NCBI GenBank assembly: GCA_038501625.1
Contig: JAZAYU010000053.1
Coordinates: 2,156,501-2,220,500 of the forward strand
Length of the DNA stretch: 64,000 nt
Source: Corbicula japonica
Lineage: Eukaryota > Mollusca > Bivalvia > Venerida > Cyrenidae
Direction: 5' to 3'
The notes beneath the pieces were generated by a model that worked only from the letters and a program-made list of their open reading frames with translations, did not search any database and was not told the origin of the DNA. This document shows positions 13,309-28,300 of the stretch, piece after piece (the first letter of the stretch is position 1; the number at the start of each line of letters is the position of its first letter). Both the position numbers and the translations under genes were made by a program.

Positions 13309-16300
13309 GTGCGTAGTTCTGTTTACATTGAGTAAGTCTGGGCTCTCCCTATCTTTAGAGTTACCTGAAGAGTTTATTGTGCAAATCTCTTTGTATATGT
13401 GGATATGAAATTCATGGTTTCCAGTAAACTAGCAGTTTTGTGGGTTCTTAAAATTGTAGTTTTAAATTTTCTAAATTCATATTTACATTTGATTTATATT
13501 TTGCTTGGTTTTTAAATTCACAAAAGATTTGACAATAGAACCCATGAATTTCAATGAATTGACAGTTTAAAAAAAGATGGAGGTGAGGATGGGGATGGGC
13601 TGCCTATAGTCTGCAATCGTATTCTGAAAGATAAATGGGTCTCCATGTCATTATTACCTCAGTGGAGGGAAATTCCCATTTTACTTCTTCAACTTACCAT
13701 TTTTTTTGAAGACTGCATTTGTATGGGCTTGTTTTATTTATATATTCTGTAAATAACTTACCTAACAATCATGATTTAGTAAATAATTAGAAAGTATGAA
13801 GACAAAAAAATAATAAAAATTGTAGCATTGTGAGCAAATGGAAGTAATATAAAAATTTCAAGATTTTCTAGTGATGTTAGGCAAAATCTGTGAGGCAAGG
13901 CAAAGTGATAGTCTCAACCACTGCCATCCACACTTTTAAATGTCTTTTGCATTTCTCTCCCTGACCAGTTGTTTAAAAGCCTACCATCGGTTATTATACT
14001 TATACAGATGGTACTATTGTAAACAGTGTATTTGGCTGTGAAATAAGGCTGAAATGGGCAGGCTATGTTTTTGCTTTATGGGAAGGATGTGTTCTGGCTT
14101 TAAAGGGAGGCTGTGTTTTGGTTGTAAGAGAGGTGCTGTTTTGGCTGTAAAGTTAGTTAAGGGTTGTGTTTTAGTTTTGAGGGAAGACTGTGTGGGGACG
14201 CTAGGTTTTGACTATAAGGGGGATAAAGGGAGGTGTGTTTTGCCTTGGATGGGAGGCTGTGTGAGGAACCTGTGTTTTGGCTGTGAGGGGAGGTGAGGTG
14301 AGGCTGCCTGGAACAGGAAACTCAGTGTGGAACCTGTGTTTTGGCTGTGAGGGGAGGTGAGTTGAGGCTGCCTGGAACAGGAAACTCTGTTAGGAACCTG
14401 TGTTTTGGCTGTGAGAGGAGGTGAGGTGAGGCTGCCTGGAACAGGAAACTCTGTTAGGAACCTGTGTTTTGGCTGTGAGGGGAGGTGAGTTGAGGCTGCC
14501 TGGAACAGGAAACTCTGTTAGGAACCTGTGTTTTGGCTGTGAGAGGAGGTGAGGTGAGGCTGCCTGGAACAGGAAACTCTGTTAGGAACCTGTGTTTTGG
14601 CTGTGAGAGGAGGTGAGGTGAGGCTGCCTGGAACAGGAAACTCTGTTAGGAACCTGTGTTTTGGCTGTAAGAGGAGGTGAGGTGTGGCTGCCTGGAACAG
14701 GAAACTCTGTGAGAATCCTGTGTTTTGGCTGTAAGGGGAGGTGAGGGGTGGCTGCCTGGAACAGGAAACTGTGAGAAACCTGTGTTTTAGCTGTAAGGGG
14801 GGGATGTTGAGGTGAGGCTGCCTGGAACAGGAAAGTCTGTGAGGAACCTGTGTTTTGGCTGTGAGGGGAGGTGAGGTGAGGCTGCCTGGAACAGGAAACT
14901 CTGTGAAGAACCCGTGTTTTGGCTGTAAGAGGAGGTCAGGTGTGGCTGTCTGGAATGGGAGGCTGTGTGAGGAACCTGTGTTTTAGCTGTGAGGAGAGGT
15001 GAGGCTGTCAGGGAGGGAGGCTGGGTGAGAAGCCTGTGTTTTGACTTTGAGGGGGAGCAGTGTTGGAAGGCTGGTTTCATGTGTGGCTTGTCTTAATATG
15101 CATATTTGCCCCTTTTAAGATTTATGTTATAACTCTTTTTATGCCCCCGCCATGAAATGGCGACGGGCATTAAGAGTTGCTCCTGTCCGTCCGTCCGTCC
15201 GATATTCTCGTGAACGCAACTCCTCCTACACTACTGGTGGGAATTTAATGAAACTTGACCACAATGCTTGGCCTGATATGTTGTTGTGCATGAAGGTGGG
15301 GTTTCGCTCTTACATGTTCCGTTCAGAAGTTATGGCCCTTTGATACTTCCATTTACATTAGTTTTAATAGGAGTATATCTCGTGAACGCAACTCCTCCTA
15401 CACTACTGGTGGGAATTTAATGAAACTAGACCACAATGCTTGGCCTGATATGTTGTTGTGCATGAAGGTGGGGTTTCGCTCTTACATGTTCCGTTAAGAA
15501 GTTATGGCCCTTTGATACTTCCATTTACATTAGTTTTAATAGGAGTATATCTCGTGAACGCAACTCCTCCTACACTACTGGTGGGAATTTAATGAAAATT
15601 GACCACAATGCTTGGCCTGATATGTTGTTGTGCATAAAGGTGGGGTTTCACTCTTACATGTTCCGTTCAGAAGTTATGGCCCTTTGATACTTCCATTTAC
15701 ATTAGTTTTAATAGGAGTATATCTCGTGAACGCAACTCCTCCTACACTACTGGTGGGAATTCAATGAAACTTGACCACAATGCTTAGCCTTATATGTTGT
15801 TGTGCATGAAGGTGGGGTTTCGCTCTTACATGTTCTGTTCAGAATTTATGGCCCTTTGATACTTCCATTTACATTAGTTTTAATAGGAGTATATCTCGTG
15901 AACGCAACTCCTCCTACACCTCTGCTGGGAATTTGATGAAACTTTACGGCAATACTTGGCCTGATATGTTGTTGTGCATAAAGGTGGGGCATTGCTCTTA
16001 CATGTTCCGTTCAGAAGTTATGGCCCTTTGATACTTCCATTTACATTAGTTTTAATAGGAATATATCTTGTTTCTTATATTTTGTGTTAAGCAAAATATG
16101 CATTTTGCCATAACTTTAAAACTACTTGAGATACTGCCTTGAAACTTGAAATATATTTTCACCATCAAAATCTACATAATAACCAACAAGACCCATTACC
16201 CTGCTTCCAATATTTTTCAAATTATGCCCCTTTTTCACTTACATTTTGTGTTAAGAAAAATATACACTTTGCCCTTAACTTTGTTTGGAATGGAGGGATT

Positions 16301-19300
16301 TCAAAATAACTTGGCACAAATGTTCACCATAACAAGGCGGTGTGTCGTGACAATACCCATGCCTGTAGGTCCAAGGTCAAGGTCACTGTTACTAAAAATA
16401 GAATTTTCTTGCAAAATCTTGTCCGCTCTGTAACTTTATTATTTCTTATTGGATGTTTGAATAACTTGGTATAATTGTTCACCATATCAAGACGGTATGT
16501 CACGTACATGCCCAAGCCTTTAAGTGGAAGGTCAAGGTCACTGTTACTAAAAATAGAATTTTCTTGTCTGGGCTGTTACTTTGTTATGAATGGAGGGATT
16601 TCAAAATAACTTGGCACAAATGTTTACCATGACAGGGCGATGTGTCGCGTACCATGCCCATGCCTGTCGGTCAAAGGTCAAGGTCACTGTTACTAAAAAT
16701 AGAATTCTCTTTTCCAGGCTGTTACTTTGTTATGAATGCAGAGATTTCAAAATAACTTTGCACTAATGTTCACTATGACAAGGCAGTGTGTCCGCACAAT
16801 ACCCAAACCTGAAGGTCCAAGGTCAAGGTCACTGTTACTAAAAATAGAATTTTCTTGTCTGGGCTGCAACTTCATTATAAATGGAGGGATTTCAAAATAA
16901 CTTGACACAAATGTTCACCATGACAGGGCGGTGTATCGCGTACCATGCCCATGCCTGTAGGTCAAGGTCACTGTTACTAAAAATAGAATTCTCTTGTTCG
17001 GGCTGTAACTTTGTTAGGAATAGATTGATTTCAAAATAACTTGACACAAATGTTCATCATGACAAGATGGTGTGTCCCGTACCATGCCCATGCCTGTAGG
17101 TCCAAGGTCAAGGTCACTGTTACTTAAATAGAATTTTCTTGTCAGGGTTGTAACTACGTTAGGAATAGAGTAATTTCAAAATATCTTGGCAGAAATGTTC
17201 ACCATGACAAGGTGGTGAGTCGTGTACCATGTCCATGCCTGTAGGTCCAAGGTCAAGGTCACTGTTACTAAAAATAGAATTTCCTTGTCCGGGCTATAAC
17301 TGTTTTGAATTCAGGGTTTTCAAAATAACTTGGCACAAATGTTCACCATGACAAGGTGGTGTGTTGCGTACATTACCCATGCCGGTAAGTCCAAGGTCAA
17401 GGTCACAGTTACTAAAACTTGAATTTACTTGTTCGGGCTATAACTTCTTTATGAAGGAAGGGATTTCAAAATAACTTGGCACAAATGTTCACTATGACAT
17501 TGCATTGCATTACCACCAACTTCTTCACAGACATTTCCGTAATGAGAAGACAACAGGGCCACAAATACAAATAATTTACTTGATCATCAAGTTTATGCAT
17601 ATTCTTATAATTACTCGAACATCACTGTCTTTGAAATGCTATTATTCCCATCATTGCACTTTAGTATCTGAAAACGATGCATAGCGGGGGTATCCGTGTC
17701 CGATGGACACATTTCTAGTTTCTAAATGTACAGATTGAAAGAGGATGTGTGTGTTTTCCTTGCCTTTGGGTGTTTTTGCACATCCAAAACATACTCTTGT
17801 TTATCTTACTATTTATCATAAGAAGGTCTTTGTAATGGAGATGGACAATGACGTAATTTGTAAACAATATAGTTGATAAATTTGTTGTTCATTTTCTACA
17901 GATTGAATTTAGTTTGCTTGTTATAAAAATAAGGAAAATAGTTATAGACAAAATTTAAATCAAACCTGAGCATGCAGTGACTCTCTCTCTCTCAGCCTGC
18001 TATTGAATAAAAGATTAGCATTTAAAACACTGGTACAATGATACTTACTGACACTTGTAACATAACGTTACATGTATTATTTTGGATATAAAGTATTTTC
18101 TCATACTTACAACTGTCAAATTCCATGTTGAATAAATAAATCCATGGTATTGCAAGAGCAAATATTGGTTAAACAAATCAAGGGTTGCATGCAGAACTGT
18201 CATAACTCCTTCTTGACTTTATTGATGTTATGACAGTTGTGCTTGCAACTCTCAAAATATTCAATACTTTCAATGAATGAGACCAGAAAACAAAAAAATA
18301 CGCTAATTTTATTAAATTAAAATTTTCCTTTAAATTTATTATGTATAGTTCTATTGGGCAGTGTGAAGACTAGTTGCACTACCATTTCCAGAATTTATTG
18401 TTGGTTAAGTCTGCACAATATAAGTTCCAAATAATATAATAATGGTTGAAATTATTTTTGAGCCAATGACAATGCAGTATTTTTCAAATATTTCGAACCT
18501 TAATTCTCATAAAGTCGTGCGTCTGAAATGTGTTTATTATAAGTCGATTTCCTCCATAATATTGTTCGAACATTTATTGATAAATATGTATAGTTCGGCG
18601 ACGATCTTCTACAGTGTTCAAGGAGGCGTGACTTAGAAAGTCTGAAAAAGGAAAATCTTATAAATATTTTAGCTTTGACTTGTTTGGCTTATGATAATCT
18701 TATTAAATTTCTTAACTCTTTATTTCATATATACATCTGTTATCACATAGGCGACCAGTTTAGATCAAGATCACCTTTTAAATCAATGTCATCTGATCAG
18801 TATTTTACACTTTTTTGTCACAAATAACCTAGTGAATCTAACAGGGAGAAGTGTCGGTCGTGATCAGACTACACGGATGAGCCCATTGATCCGGAAATGA
18901 ACTATTTTACCATGCCATAAAATTTTTCTTAATGAATAAAGGGTAAAATGGAACTTCCACGGTTGAAACCTTGTTACTCAAAGCAATGATAGACTGCTAC
19001 ACAGGTTTTTTTCCTGAGAATCAGTAATGTTCACATGGTGTTTTCAGATAAAGAAATTTCATAATTCACTTTCTAAAATATTCTCTCAGTATGTTTACGG
19101 GCCATTGAATGACAAAACTACTTTCACTTTGACTATTGATTTGTGCATACCCATATAATTATGGTTATTTAGGTGGCGACTATTTTGTCAGTTACAAATA
19201 TAATTTCTACCATTATATACGTTATAGTTTATTTTGAGGCTTGTATGAATAATTAAACGGTTGCCCAGCTGCGGTGGGCCTGACCGTTTAATTTTCATAC

Positions 19301-22300
19301 AAGCCTCAAAATAAACTATAACCTATACATAATGGGTAATTCCACAAATATTAATAATTTAACATAGTTTCTTGTAGATGGTAAATTTCCAATCTGCCTA
19401 AAAGCAGAACGATTACAGTTTTTATACTAAATGTTTAATTTACAATATTTGTGATTTATATCCCAAACAATTGATATCCTGACAGATCAGGAAAGTTAGA
19501 CTTCAAGTTTCAATACAACAATAGGTGATAAAACCTGTAAAATGATACCCTGTAACACTTCTTTGCATTTCAAAGGAAGGATAATAAGTTTAATCAGATA
19601 ATCAAATCATCAATATTCACTTATGGCTTCAGGTGACATACGCTTCTAGTTGAGGAAATTGGTAATTTTATGAAGATAAAAAGTTAATAATTTTGATAGA
19701 GAAAATTTTCAGAATTTGTGATCATAACATCATATGCATAGAATTTAATGAAACCAGGTGATGCGGTAAAAAAAAGTTCACATGTGGAACAAACATCAAG
19801 ATAAAAAGGCCATATTGATAGATTTAATGTTTCATGAGATTGTATTTCCATGACATAAAAAGCCAGTTGTGAACTATATACTATTTTCTCTAGGCCTATA
19901 TAATTAGTCCTACCACGGACGTTTGTAACGATTTTTTTTATATTCTGGATGAAAATCTATACTAACGTCCTACGAAACTGCCTTCGGAAAACTTAACAAT
20001 AGCAAAACATGTTTCTCCCAGTGACTAGAAAAGGAAAATTTGACTCATGTTTGCATTGTTTAAACTATTGTTCTAGTAAAGATTATTGAACTAAATTCTG
20101 CCACATTTGTTTAATTAAATCAGGCTCTAATCATGTCCAGAACAACATCCTGGCCAGGAGTCCAAAACTCCCATTGGAAGCTATTGCAATTTATTGATTT
20201 CAGATGCTCACAAACATGAAATACATACACAAAACCTTTAATTTTCAGAAGGAATTAAGTTGATATACTAGTAGTTGCATTTACATTGCCTACTATCAAT
20301 ACTATTTTAGTAATAGAAAAACGCTGTTCATGTTAAATTTGTTATGCAGAAGAATAGTATCATTTTTATAGTGTACATTATTATGTTTCTTCCAGTTTAT
20401 AAAATATAATTTACTTGGTTTGCAAATCACAATGAAAAAAAAAGCCAGCCTTTGAAAGGAATTCATTTTTCTGGGCTATCCAATGTCATTCCTTCTGTGA
20501 TAGAAAAATCAACACACGCAACAAAGCCATTTTAAATTTCCTTAAAATCGAAACTGGAATGGCATAGATGCAGACATTCACATTGAGTCATGCAATATCA
20601 TCTGTCTGCAAACACATAAAAACAGACTAAACATCATCTTCCATCATATGGCATTAACATTATGTTTAATACCAAGTCAACAACTTGACAATGGAAACCA
20701 GGAAACCAATCGCAAATCAGTATACAAATCAGTAGAGTGGTAAAACAAACAAACAAAATATCATCTTGAATTTTTTTTTTTTTTCAACAATTCAGCCCGT
20801 CCAAATCCGAAATTCAGGTAATTTCTGGAAAAATGACACCCCTGTGTATTTTCCATATCAGGAAAGTTATATTATTTAGTAAACAAGATAGCAATACATT
20901 ATTATAATTAAGGATAGCTATAATTTTAACATATCAGGATAGCAATATATTTTACATATCAGGATAGCAGTATATTTTACACATCAAAATAGCAATATAT
21001 TTTACGCATTAGGATAGCAATATATTTTACATATCTGGATAGCAATATATTTTTATTCTTTAACAGTCGGAAAATTCGTGACATCTGATCTGGATCTACA
21101 CTGTTGACTTTAAGATTTATTATGTTATTCTCACTTAAGAGCGAACAGTGCAGTACTGATTAGATGGTACAGATGTGCCAGCTAATCTCGCTCAACAAGG
21201 TTGGCACATGTAAAAAGAAGTATATATGGAGAAAAGGGTTAAAAACAGTGCAGTACATTTATCTTTATCTCACTGAAGATTCAGTTCATACCACCAAATT
21301 TCAGAAATCCTATGCACCTTCAACAAATATTGACCGAAGAACTGTATAATAATCATCTTTCAACTTATAAATCAAGAAATTGAAAGAGGTATTAAACCCT
21401 GCACTCCTTTCACCTTTCCCTCCATATCTACTCATTTGACACATGTGTGACCAGTGTAGATCCAGATTAGCCAAGTTTCATGTTGAAGTTGCATTAAATT
21501 TTGAAAGGGGCATAACTCAAAAATAGTGAAACTGAACTGTGGTCAACAGATGTAATGTTTGTAACTGTAGAGGTGTAAATAACAATTGCGTGAAATTTCA
21601 AAGTACAGATCAGATCGATTAAAATACAATAATGTAATTAATTTTGCACATGCAAATACAGGGACTATATTTTAGTACAAATAGCAAACCTGAGTAAGTA
21701 TGCAAGTGAATTTTTAAAATTTGAAAAACATGAAATATGTTTATCAGGAATATCCATACAAAACATAATGCAAGGATATGCACAAAGATTGCTGTCTTTG
21801 TGAAAATTTTGAAGCACTGTAATTACTGCCACCAATGCTATTGAGTTATGATTAGAATACAAAAATATTCACATACATGTATTACATTATAGCAATGTTA
21901 CAAGCAAGCTTTCAGGTAAGCAAGAAGTGCAAACACATGGCTAAGATTTAGCTATAGTATGGAGGGGATTCAGCTACTCCTTCCAAGAGTAATCTAGGGC
22001 CCAAGATCAAAACACTAACATTAGAGACCAGTTTTAAATCTCAAGCATCTGATTGCATTGAGCCAGATTTATTTTTATGCTCTTGGGCATAGAGCTATCA
22101 AGGAAGGTGATTAATACCACCACAATGTTCACTGCTTTGTCAGAAATTCCATAAAAGTTCCATCTTAATCATCTTCACAAGAAAAATATGTCATACACAT
22201 GTATACTTCATGCAGAAAAAACCTTTTGAAGTAACAGGCTGTAAATTGACAGAAGAAGTAATTTGTAGCTTTTTAGCACAATCCTGCTCATGTTTAAAAT

Positions 22301-25300
22301 TATGGACTTTACCCTTTCCTTTATAAACACATTTTATAGCATGTGCAAACAGTGTATATGCAGTTCAGTCGACACATCTGTGCCATCTGATCAGGATCTG
22401 CACTGTTTGCTTTTTGGTCAGAAAAAAAAAACACTAATAAATCATGTTAAGAAATGGCCTAATAAATAAAAAACGAACAGTGCATATCCTGATCAGATGG
22501 CACAGATAAGCCGGCTGATCTGGATATACACTGTTCCTTCTGGCAATAATGGCACATTTATGGGAGAAAGGTTGAATATGAAATAGATGTGTACAGTTTC
22601 AAGTAAGTATCTTCCAAACAAAGAATTTTTTGTTAAACAAGATTTTGTGAAATCCTGTTTTCCTCCAAAAATACTTGACTTGTCATGAAAAATATGTCAC
22701 ACACTTATACTCTTCATGCTGAACAGTTGTGTATAATTTTAAACTGAAAAAAACAACAACAACAAACAAGCCTAAAGACTGATTTGGTAAAACTCATCTT
22801 ATCAAAACAAAAGGAGGATTAACAGGTTTCTGACTGGCAGTTGAAGGACAATCCAAATTTAGAAATACACAATGCCAAAGGTGTGAATTATGCTACATGA
22901 ATTTATATATTATTATATATAAATTAACACATATAATATGAACTAAATTCATTAACACCAAAACACACTATTGAGTTAATTATAATAAAACTACATTATT
23001 CAGTTTCTCCAAAATCCAGCCGCTGGACTTTTTTTTACATATGATTAAACATGATTTTCTGTGCAAGTTTAATGTTTAGTCCCTATTTCTGGGGACCAGT
23101 GTCAGAGAACCCCACACTGCAAGTTCTTGAAGATTTCTCTTGGAAACAGGTGCTTGAATACATGCAGTTGTCTTGTCCTGTGCTTTACCATGCTGTAGTT
23201 GGTTCTCTGTATCAGAGGTACTGAAATTATTTTAAATTGTTCATTCATCATGCATAAATTTGTAATACATGGGCATTAATAAAATAAAAAAATTAGAAAA
23301 TCTTGATTTCATCAACACTTAAGTGTAACTTATATGACATCAGTAACAGGTTGTATGGCAATCCTGGCCACTGGTTATATTCCATTAATAATCATCATTA
23401 TCATAATTTATAATATTAATAATAACTTTAAATATTACATACAGCTTATAAATAACATTAAATATAATAAACAGTTACAAAGATAACATCTTTCATATCT
23501 GCACAGATATTCTCCAAGTGAAGAAAGTAAGACAGGGCTTTTCATCAGTAAATTGGGAAGAGCAGGGTTGTCATTAGGAGGTGGCTGGTGGCTGATTTGA
23601 CCGCCTAAAATGAAATTTGGGCCGCCTCAAATTCGAAAAAATGTGTTATTTTAAGTCCACATTTTTCAAATTTGCAGGGTAAGTATGCCCCAACCCACAA
23701 GTATTGCTTCGGTGCTCGCACATTCTGGCCATCTCAAGTCAATTGAGCCTGCTCAAAACATTTCTTGTGAAAACCCTGGAAGAGGCCCTGGCCTTTCCAG
23801 TTGGGAAATTTATGCGCGATAATTGTTTATTTTGGGAAAACAAAATTAATTGAAATATAGGTTCTAGTTCATTAATTTGAATAGTAGTAGGTATTTTTAA
23901 CTTAAATCTAATTTTAAATCACTTTATTTTTCATACTTCAATTTTCAAGCACCCCTCAGAGGAGTTTTAACCATTTTTGGACATCTTACCTAGCACTTTG
24001 GGAAGAATTTCAGTTGCAGTTGGGGAAAAAAAACTATATTTTTGGATTGGGAAGAGGCCTTTTATAGGCCTCTGTTATATAAGGATGAAAAGCCCTGTAA
24101 GAAACAAACTGCAGTTTGCTTCATATTGTCAGCTATGCGTATTTTGGTTGAAGTGATCACGTGACAATCCCCAAAACCACCAAGGCTTTACGCGGGAAAT
24201 ACAAAAAAAGCTAACCTAAACCTATGCTATATCTTTTTAAAAAAATATTGGTTTTAAATATTTCGGGTGTAAATCAATATTTCAGCGTCAAATAATGATA
24301 TTCAACTGATTAATAACCCTTTTCGCAAATCTGTTCCATTCATCAATCCTGAACACCTCCCTTTAACCACCATGTACACAGTGCAATTAGTGTTTTACCT
24401 TAGACTGAAGAACTGATCTCCAAGAGCTGCTCAATAGAATTTCCTTACTGGCAAACACATGACTATATTCACCGTGTTTTAAACCTGTCAAAGTAAATCA
24501 ATTTTGCATCAAACACATTTTCATTATTACACATGACAATAACTTGTTAATCAATGAAACTAATGAATTTAATAAAAAAATTATGAATATTTACAAAATT
24601 CATAAATTTACAGACTACAAGTCCAGATGATTGCATTTGTGTCCATGAAGTAATCAGTAACTTATGTAAACAAGAACATTCTTAACAATTTAAGTAAATA
24701 AAAATCAAATTGGTGTAATTTGACAGAAAATACTGATTACTACCTTGTCCCAACACCCCATTATTCCAGTGATAAAACAAAGGATTGTAAAATTACACTA
24801 TGATGAAAAAAAATCCCACACATTTAAATACACTCTTAGCAAAGAAATCTGTATGCAGCAATTCTTGACAACAGAAATGAGCTAACATTAATACTGTATG
24901 TAATTACCCTGCTCAGTCAATCTTAATTATGTGTCTGATGAAAATAAACTGGCTGCTCTTATCCCATGGGCCTGAAGTTTGGTCGTCATGTCCAACATGA
25001 GACAAGTGGAGATAGGACCACACACATTTGTTTCCTGCCAAGCATCTGCAAATAAATTATGAATCATAGATAAATATTACAATTAAATAATACCATTAAA
25101 TTTTCACTATAAATGGATCCACACAAGGAAAAAAATTGGTATTTCGATTGGTACATGTATTGTGATGATAAAATGATTGGTCAAATATTGTGAAATAAAG
25201 AGATTATTTTACCATCTATTTTGTCAGTTTCTTTTAAGGTATTTCATACCCCCAGTTAGTACAGTTGCACTAATGATGAGCTGTGAAAATTAAATTATCA

Positions 25301-28300
25301 TTTTTTTAACAATTTCCAAACAAACTGTTATTATATTGTTACAAACAGATGAATATTGATAATAACAGGAGACAATTGTTGAAAAAAATGAATTTTGTAA
25401 GAAAAGTAATAAAATGTGGTACCTGCTATGTTGTCTAATCCGGGTGTCAAAATAAAGCACTTTCCGCTCAAATATATCAAAAATAATTAATTACAATATC
25501 CAGTTTAATGTTCCATCTAGGGTCAACCAGTGTTACTTTTTCAAAATAACTTGAAAATATTGCTCTTATAAATCAAAATCCAAACACATCATCCTTTGTC
25601 CCATGAGGTCACTCACCCATGCAAAAAGCATGCAAATCATGCCCACTTGTGTTTACCTGTAGGACAGTTTAATCTCTTCATGTATAACAATGTAAATCTT
25701 GTGTGATGATATTTGTGCAGTGTTTTGAAATTCATAATAGTCAATGTTTAAAAAGTTATTTTGAAAAAGTAACACTGGTTGGCCCTAGATGGAACATTGA
25801 ACTGGATATTGTAATTAATTGTTTTGGATTTATTTCAGTGGAAAATGCTTTATTTTGACACCCGGATTAGACAACATAGCAGGTACCACATTTTATTACT
25901 TTTCTAACAAAATTCATTTTTTTCAACAATTGTCTTCTGTTATTATCAATATTCATCTGTTTGTAACAATATAATAACGATTTGTCCGGAAATTGTTGAA
26001 AAAATGATAATTTAATTTTCACAGCTCATCATTAAGATAACTGTACTGTCTGGGGTATGAATTACCTTAACGAATAATTACGTATAGGAGTCAAACAAGT
26101 ATTTAATTCATATTTAAAATGCAACAGACATGATATTGATTTTATGGAACAAATCTAGTTTCGCTTAATAGAGCATTACCTGTGAGAAAATTCATAGGTA
26201 TCCTAGGCGTTTGTAAAACAAATTTCAATTATATATAGTGAGTTTAAATTGGGGCTACTGACCCCGACCCACCACCCCGCCCTGCTTTTCTTGCTCAAAC
26301 GCCACTGGGCTTTTTACTTTTTTTCCTGCGAAATTTGACCACTTTTCCTAAATCTCCTGCATCAAATTGTCCCCAATCCCAGAATCAGGTGGGTCAAAAG
26401 TGGAACAATTCCAATTTGCTTGCATCAAAATGCAAGAAACTGTATCTATTGAAATCGTAGACCACGTATAATTTTGATTTCTGATCGAGCTGGCCATTTT
26501 CAAATTTGAAAATTTGGAATTACTCTATCGTGGTTTGCCCAGTTTCGGTTACCATAACATTTCATTGAAAATAAGAAACAAGTCTAAACTGCTACCTCTT
26601 CTTTCACCAGTGTCGGAACGATAACACAGTCCGATTTTCCATATCCAGTTTGCAGAACAGAGATAACCGATTTACCCTTTAAAATACATGAGATAACATC
26701 AAGCTGTTCTGGTTTAAGTTTGTAACTATTGCCGAACCTTTCGCGCACATGTTCAATAACGCCGATGTCAGCCATTTTGCAGCGGCGTACGTTTACACCG
26801 GTCTCGTAAAACACCGTAACTAATCACGTGATATTTTACACGAAATGGAAAGTAATGAATTTTATTTTCGAAGTGGGTTGAAACCAAAGCTATGAACACA
26901 GGTTCCAGACGCCTGATACTCATAAATAAGGTGTCAAAAGGTAGAAAAAAGATTGTTACAGTTTTATTTACCGAAAAATCCCTCTATAACGTGCAAATTC
27001 ACAACTCATTTCTTGCCCACAAAATTTTGTGGGCAAATTTTCAGTTTTTTAAACGGCATTTCGCGTGACTCAGACACAGGGTATTGGTCCCATAGGACCC
27101 CCTTGTTTGAGTCACGCAGCGGGACTACTATATAATGTGCTGTCATTATATTTCATTGTAATTTTTTGCGTATTTCGTGTTAGATAAACCAAGCAAAATC
27201 GAACCATAGCAAAATAAAACCATGTAATAGCTTATTATATGAGAATAATACAACTGTATGAATTTATGTCGTTGCAGTTGTGTCATTTTTGCCCTCAGAA
27301 TGAAGATTTGTCCATGTAAAATTACCAGTAATGATACCACAGTATTGTAGAGATGGTCATACATAGGACTATAATTGTACTGATGTCTCATGCTGCATTC
27401 CAAGCATATCAGTGCAGCCCCTTAAAACATATCAGCCAAAGTTGAAATAATTGCCAAAATGTGATGGCTATGATATCATGACCTGAGAGAAGGGAGGTAC
27501 AGATGGGGCGGCGGAAGGGGTCCATGGTTTGTTACTGAATAGCGCCTTTTTGCATATACATCTTGTTGCAAAAAAATACCAATGTTTGGTTTCCAAGTTA
27601 TGCTGTACATTATTTATTATTATTATTACGTATATTTTATCAATAATGAATTCATTGATGCCTTTTTGTGCAGAATAATGACAAGTGGTGAGCTATCAAA
27701 AATTGTTAACACAAATAATACAGGTTTATAGTACAATTTTTGTTAATAAATATACAATACAAGCATTGATATAGAGTGACATTGACTACACAACTGAATA
27801 GACTTATTTGTCGTCTTTTCAAAATATTGTACTGAACTGAAGAATTCAAGAACCACAAGTATTTGGATCAAGAGTTGTCGTTATTTCATAATAAACTAAT
27901 TTTACACAGCATAAGTTATATTTAGAAAGTAGGTCATTTATTTTTAGCATATGTGTATGCTAGACAGATTGAGACTATTTTTAGCATATTTGTGTTGGAA
28001 ATTTGTACTTCCAATATAACATTGTATATGAATGTGTAGGTATACAAGCCTCCATAGCTCAGTGGTTAGAGCACTGGTCTTGTAAACCAGGGGTCGTGAG
28101 TTCGATCCTCACTGGGGGCTGGTGAAATATTTTTTTTTTTTTAAAGAAGAACAGTAAAAAAAGGGAAATGATTATTTACATTTATCAAACTTCTGTTTTA
28201 TTTTAATGTGAAAGTGTTTGATTTGAAATATTGTTAGACTGTGTGAGATGATATGTTAAGTGTCATTAACCTTAAAGTTTTAAACAAGTTTATAAATACA

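Larger units (their letters stand above)
15134..17718 (+). mobile_element. HINE/pearl-like (Helentron-type) element with two tandem arrays
   Basis: The 5' part has a hairpin GCCCCCGCCAT...ATGGCGACGGGC followed by GTCCGTCCGTCCGTCC. Then come a 172 bp array, a region of about 145 bp repeats, and a 3' hairpin GTGTCC-GAT-GGACAC followed by ATTT and CTAG at 17715-17718. A hairpin just before a terminal CTAR is the hallmark of Helitron 3' ends, and tandem cores with conserved flanks characterise bivalve pearl elements (family knowledge). No Rep/helicase is encoded, so it is non-autonomous. Confidence 0.65.
17719..28047. other. Intron 13 of rotatin: repeat-rich, no exon of the host gene
   Basis: About 10 kb with no exon that fits the rotatin phase. 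It contains the foldbacks, MITEs, 25 bp repeats and helicase fragment listed separately. An imperfect inverted repeat with 23 bp arms lies at about 18185-18250 (AACTGTCATAAC/GTTATGACAGTT). Short open frames at 18442, 21164 and 21665 have no recognisable similarity. Confidence 0.45.

Noticed and set aside
14787..15080. 97-codon minus-strand frame and plus-strand 80-codon frame at 14054
   Set aside because: Both are by-products of the G-rich 64 bp minisatellite and its degenerate lead-in.
15207..16070. Regularly spaced repeats resembling a CRISPR array
   Set aside because: Units are 172 bp tandem repeats without unique spacers, in a eukaryotic genome inside a transposon-like element.
15134..17718. 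Possible autonomous Helitron
   Set aside because: No Rep/helicase reading frame is present in or near the element. Only the ends and arrays support the Helentron-like call.
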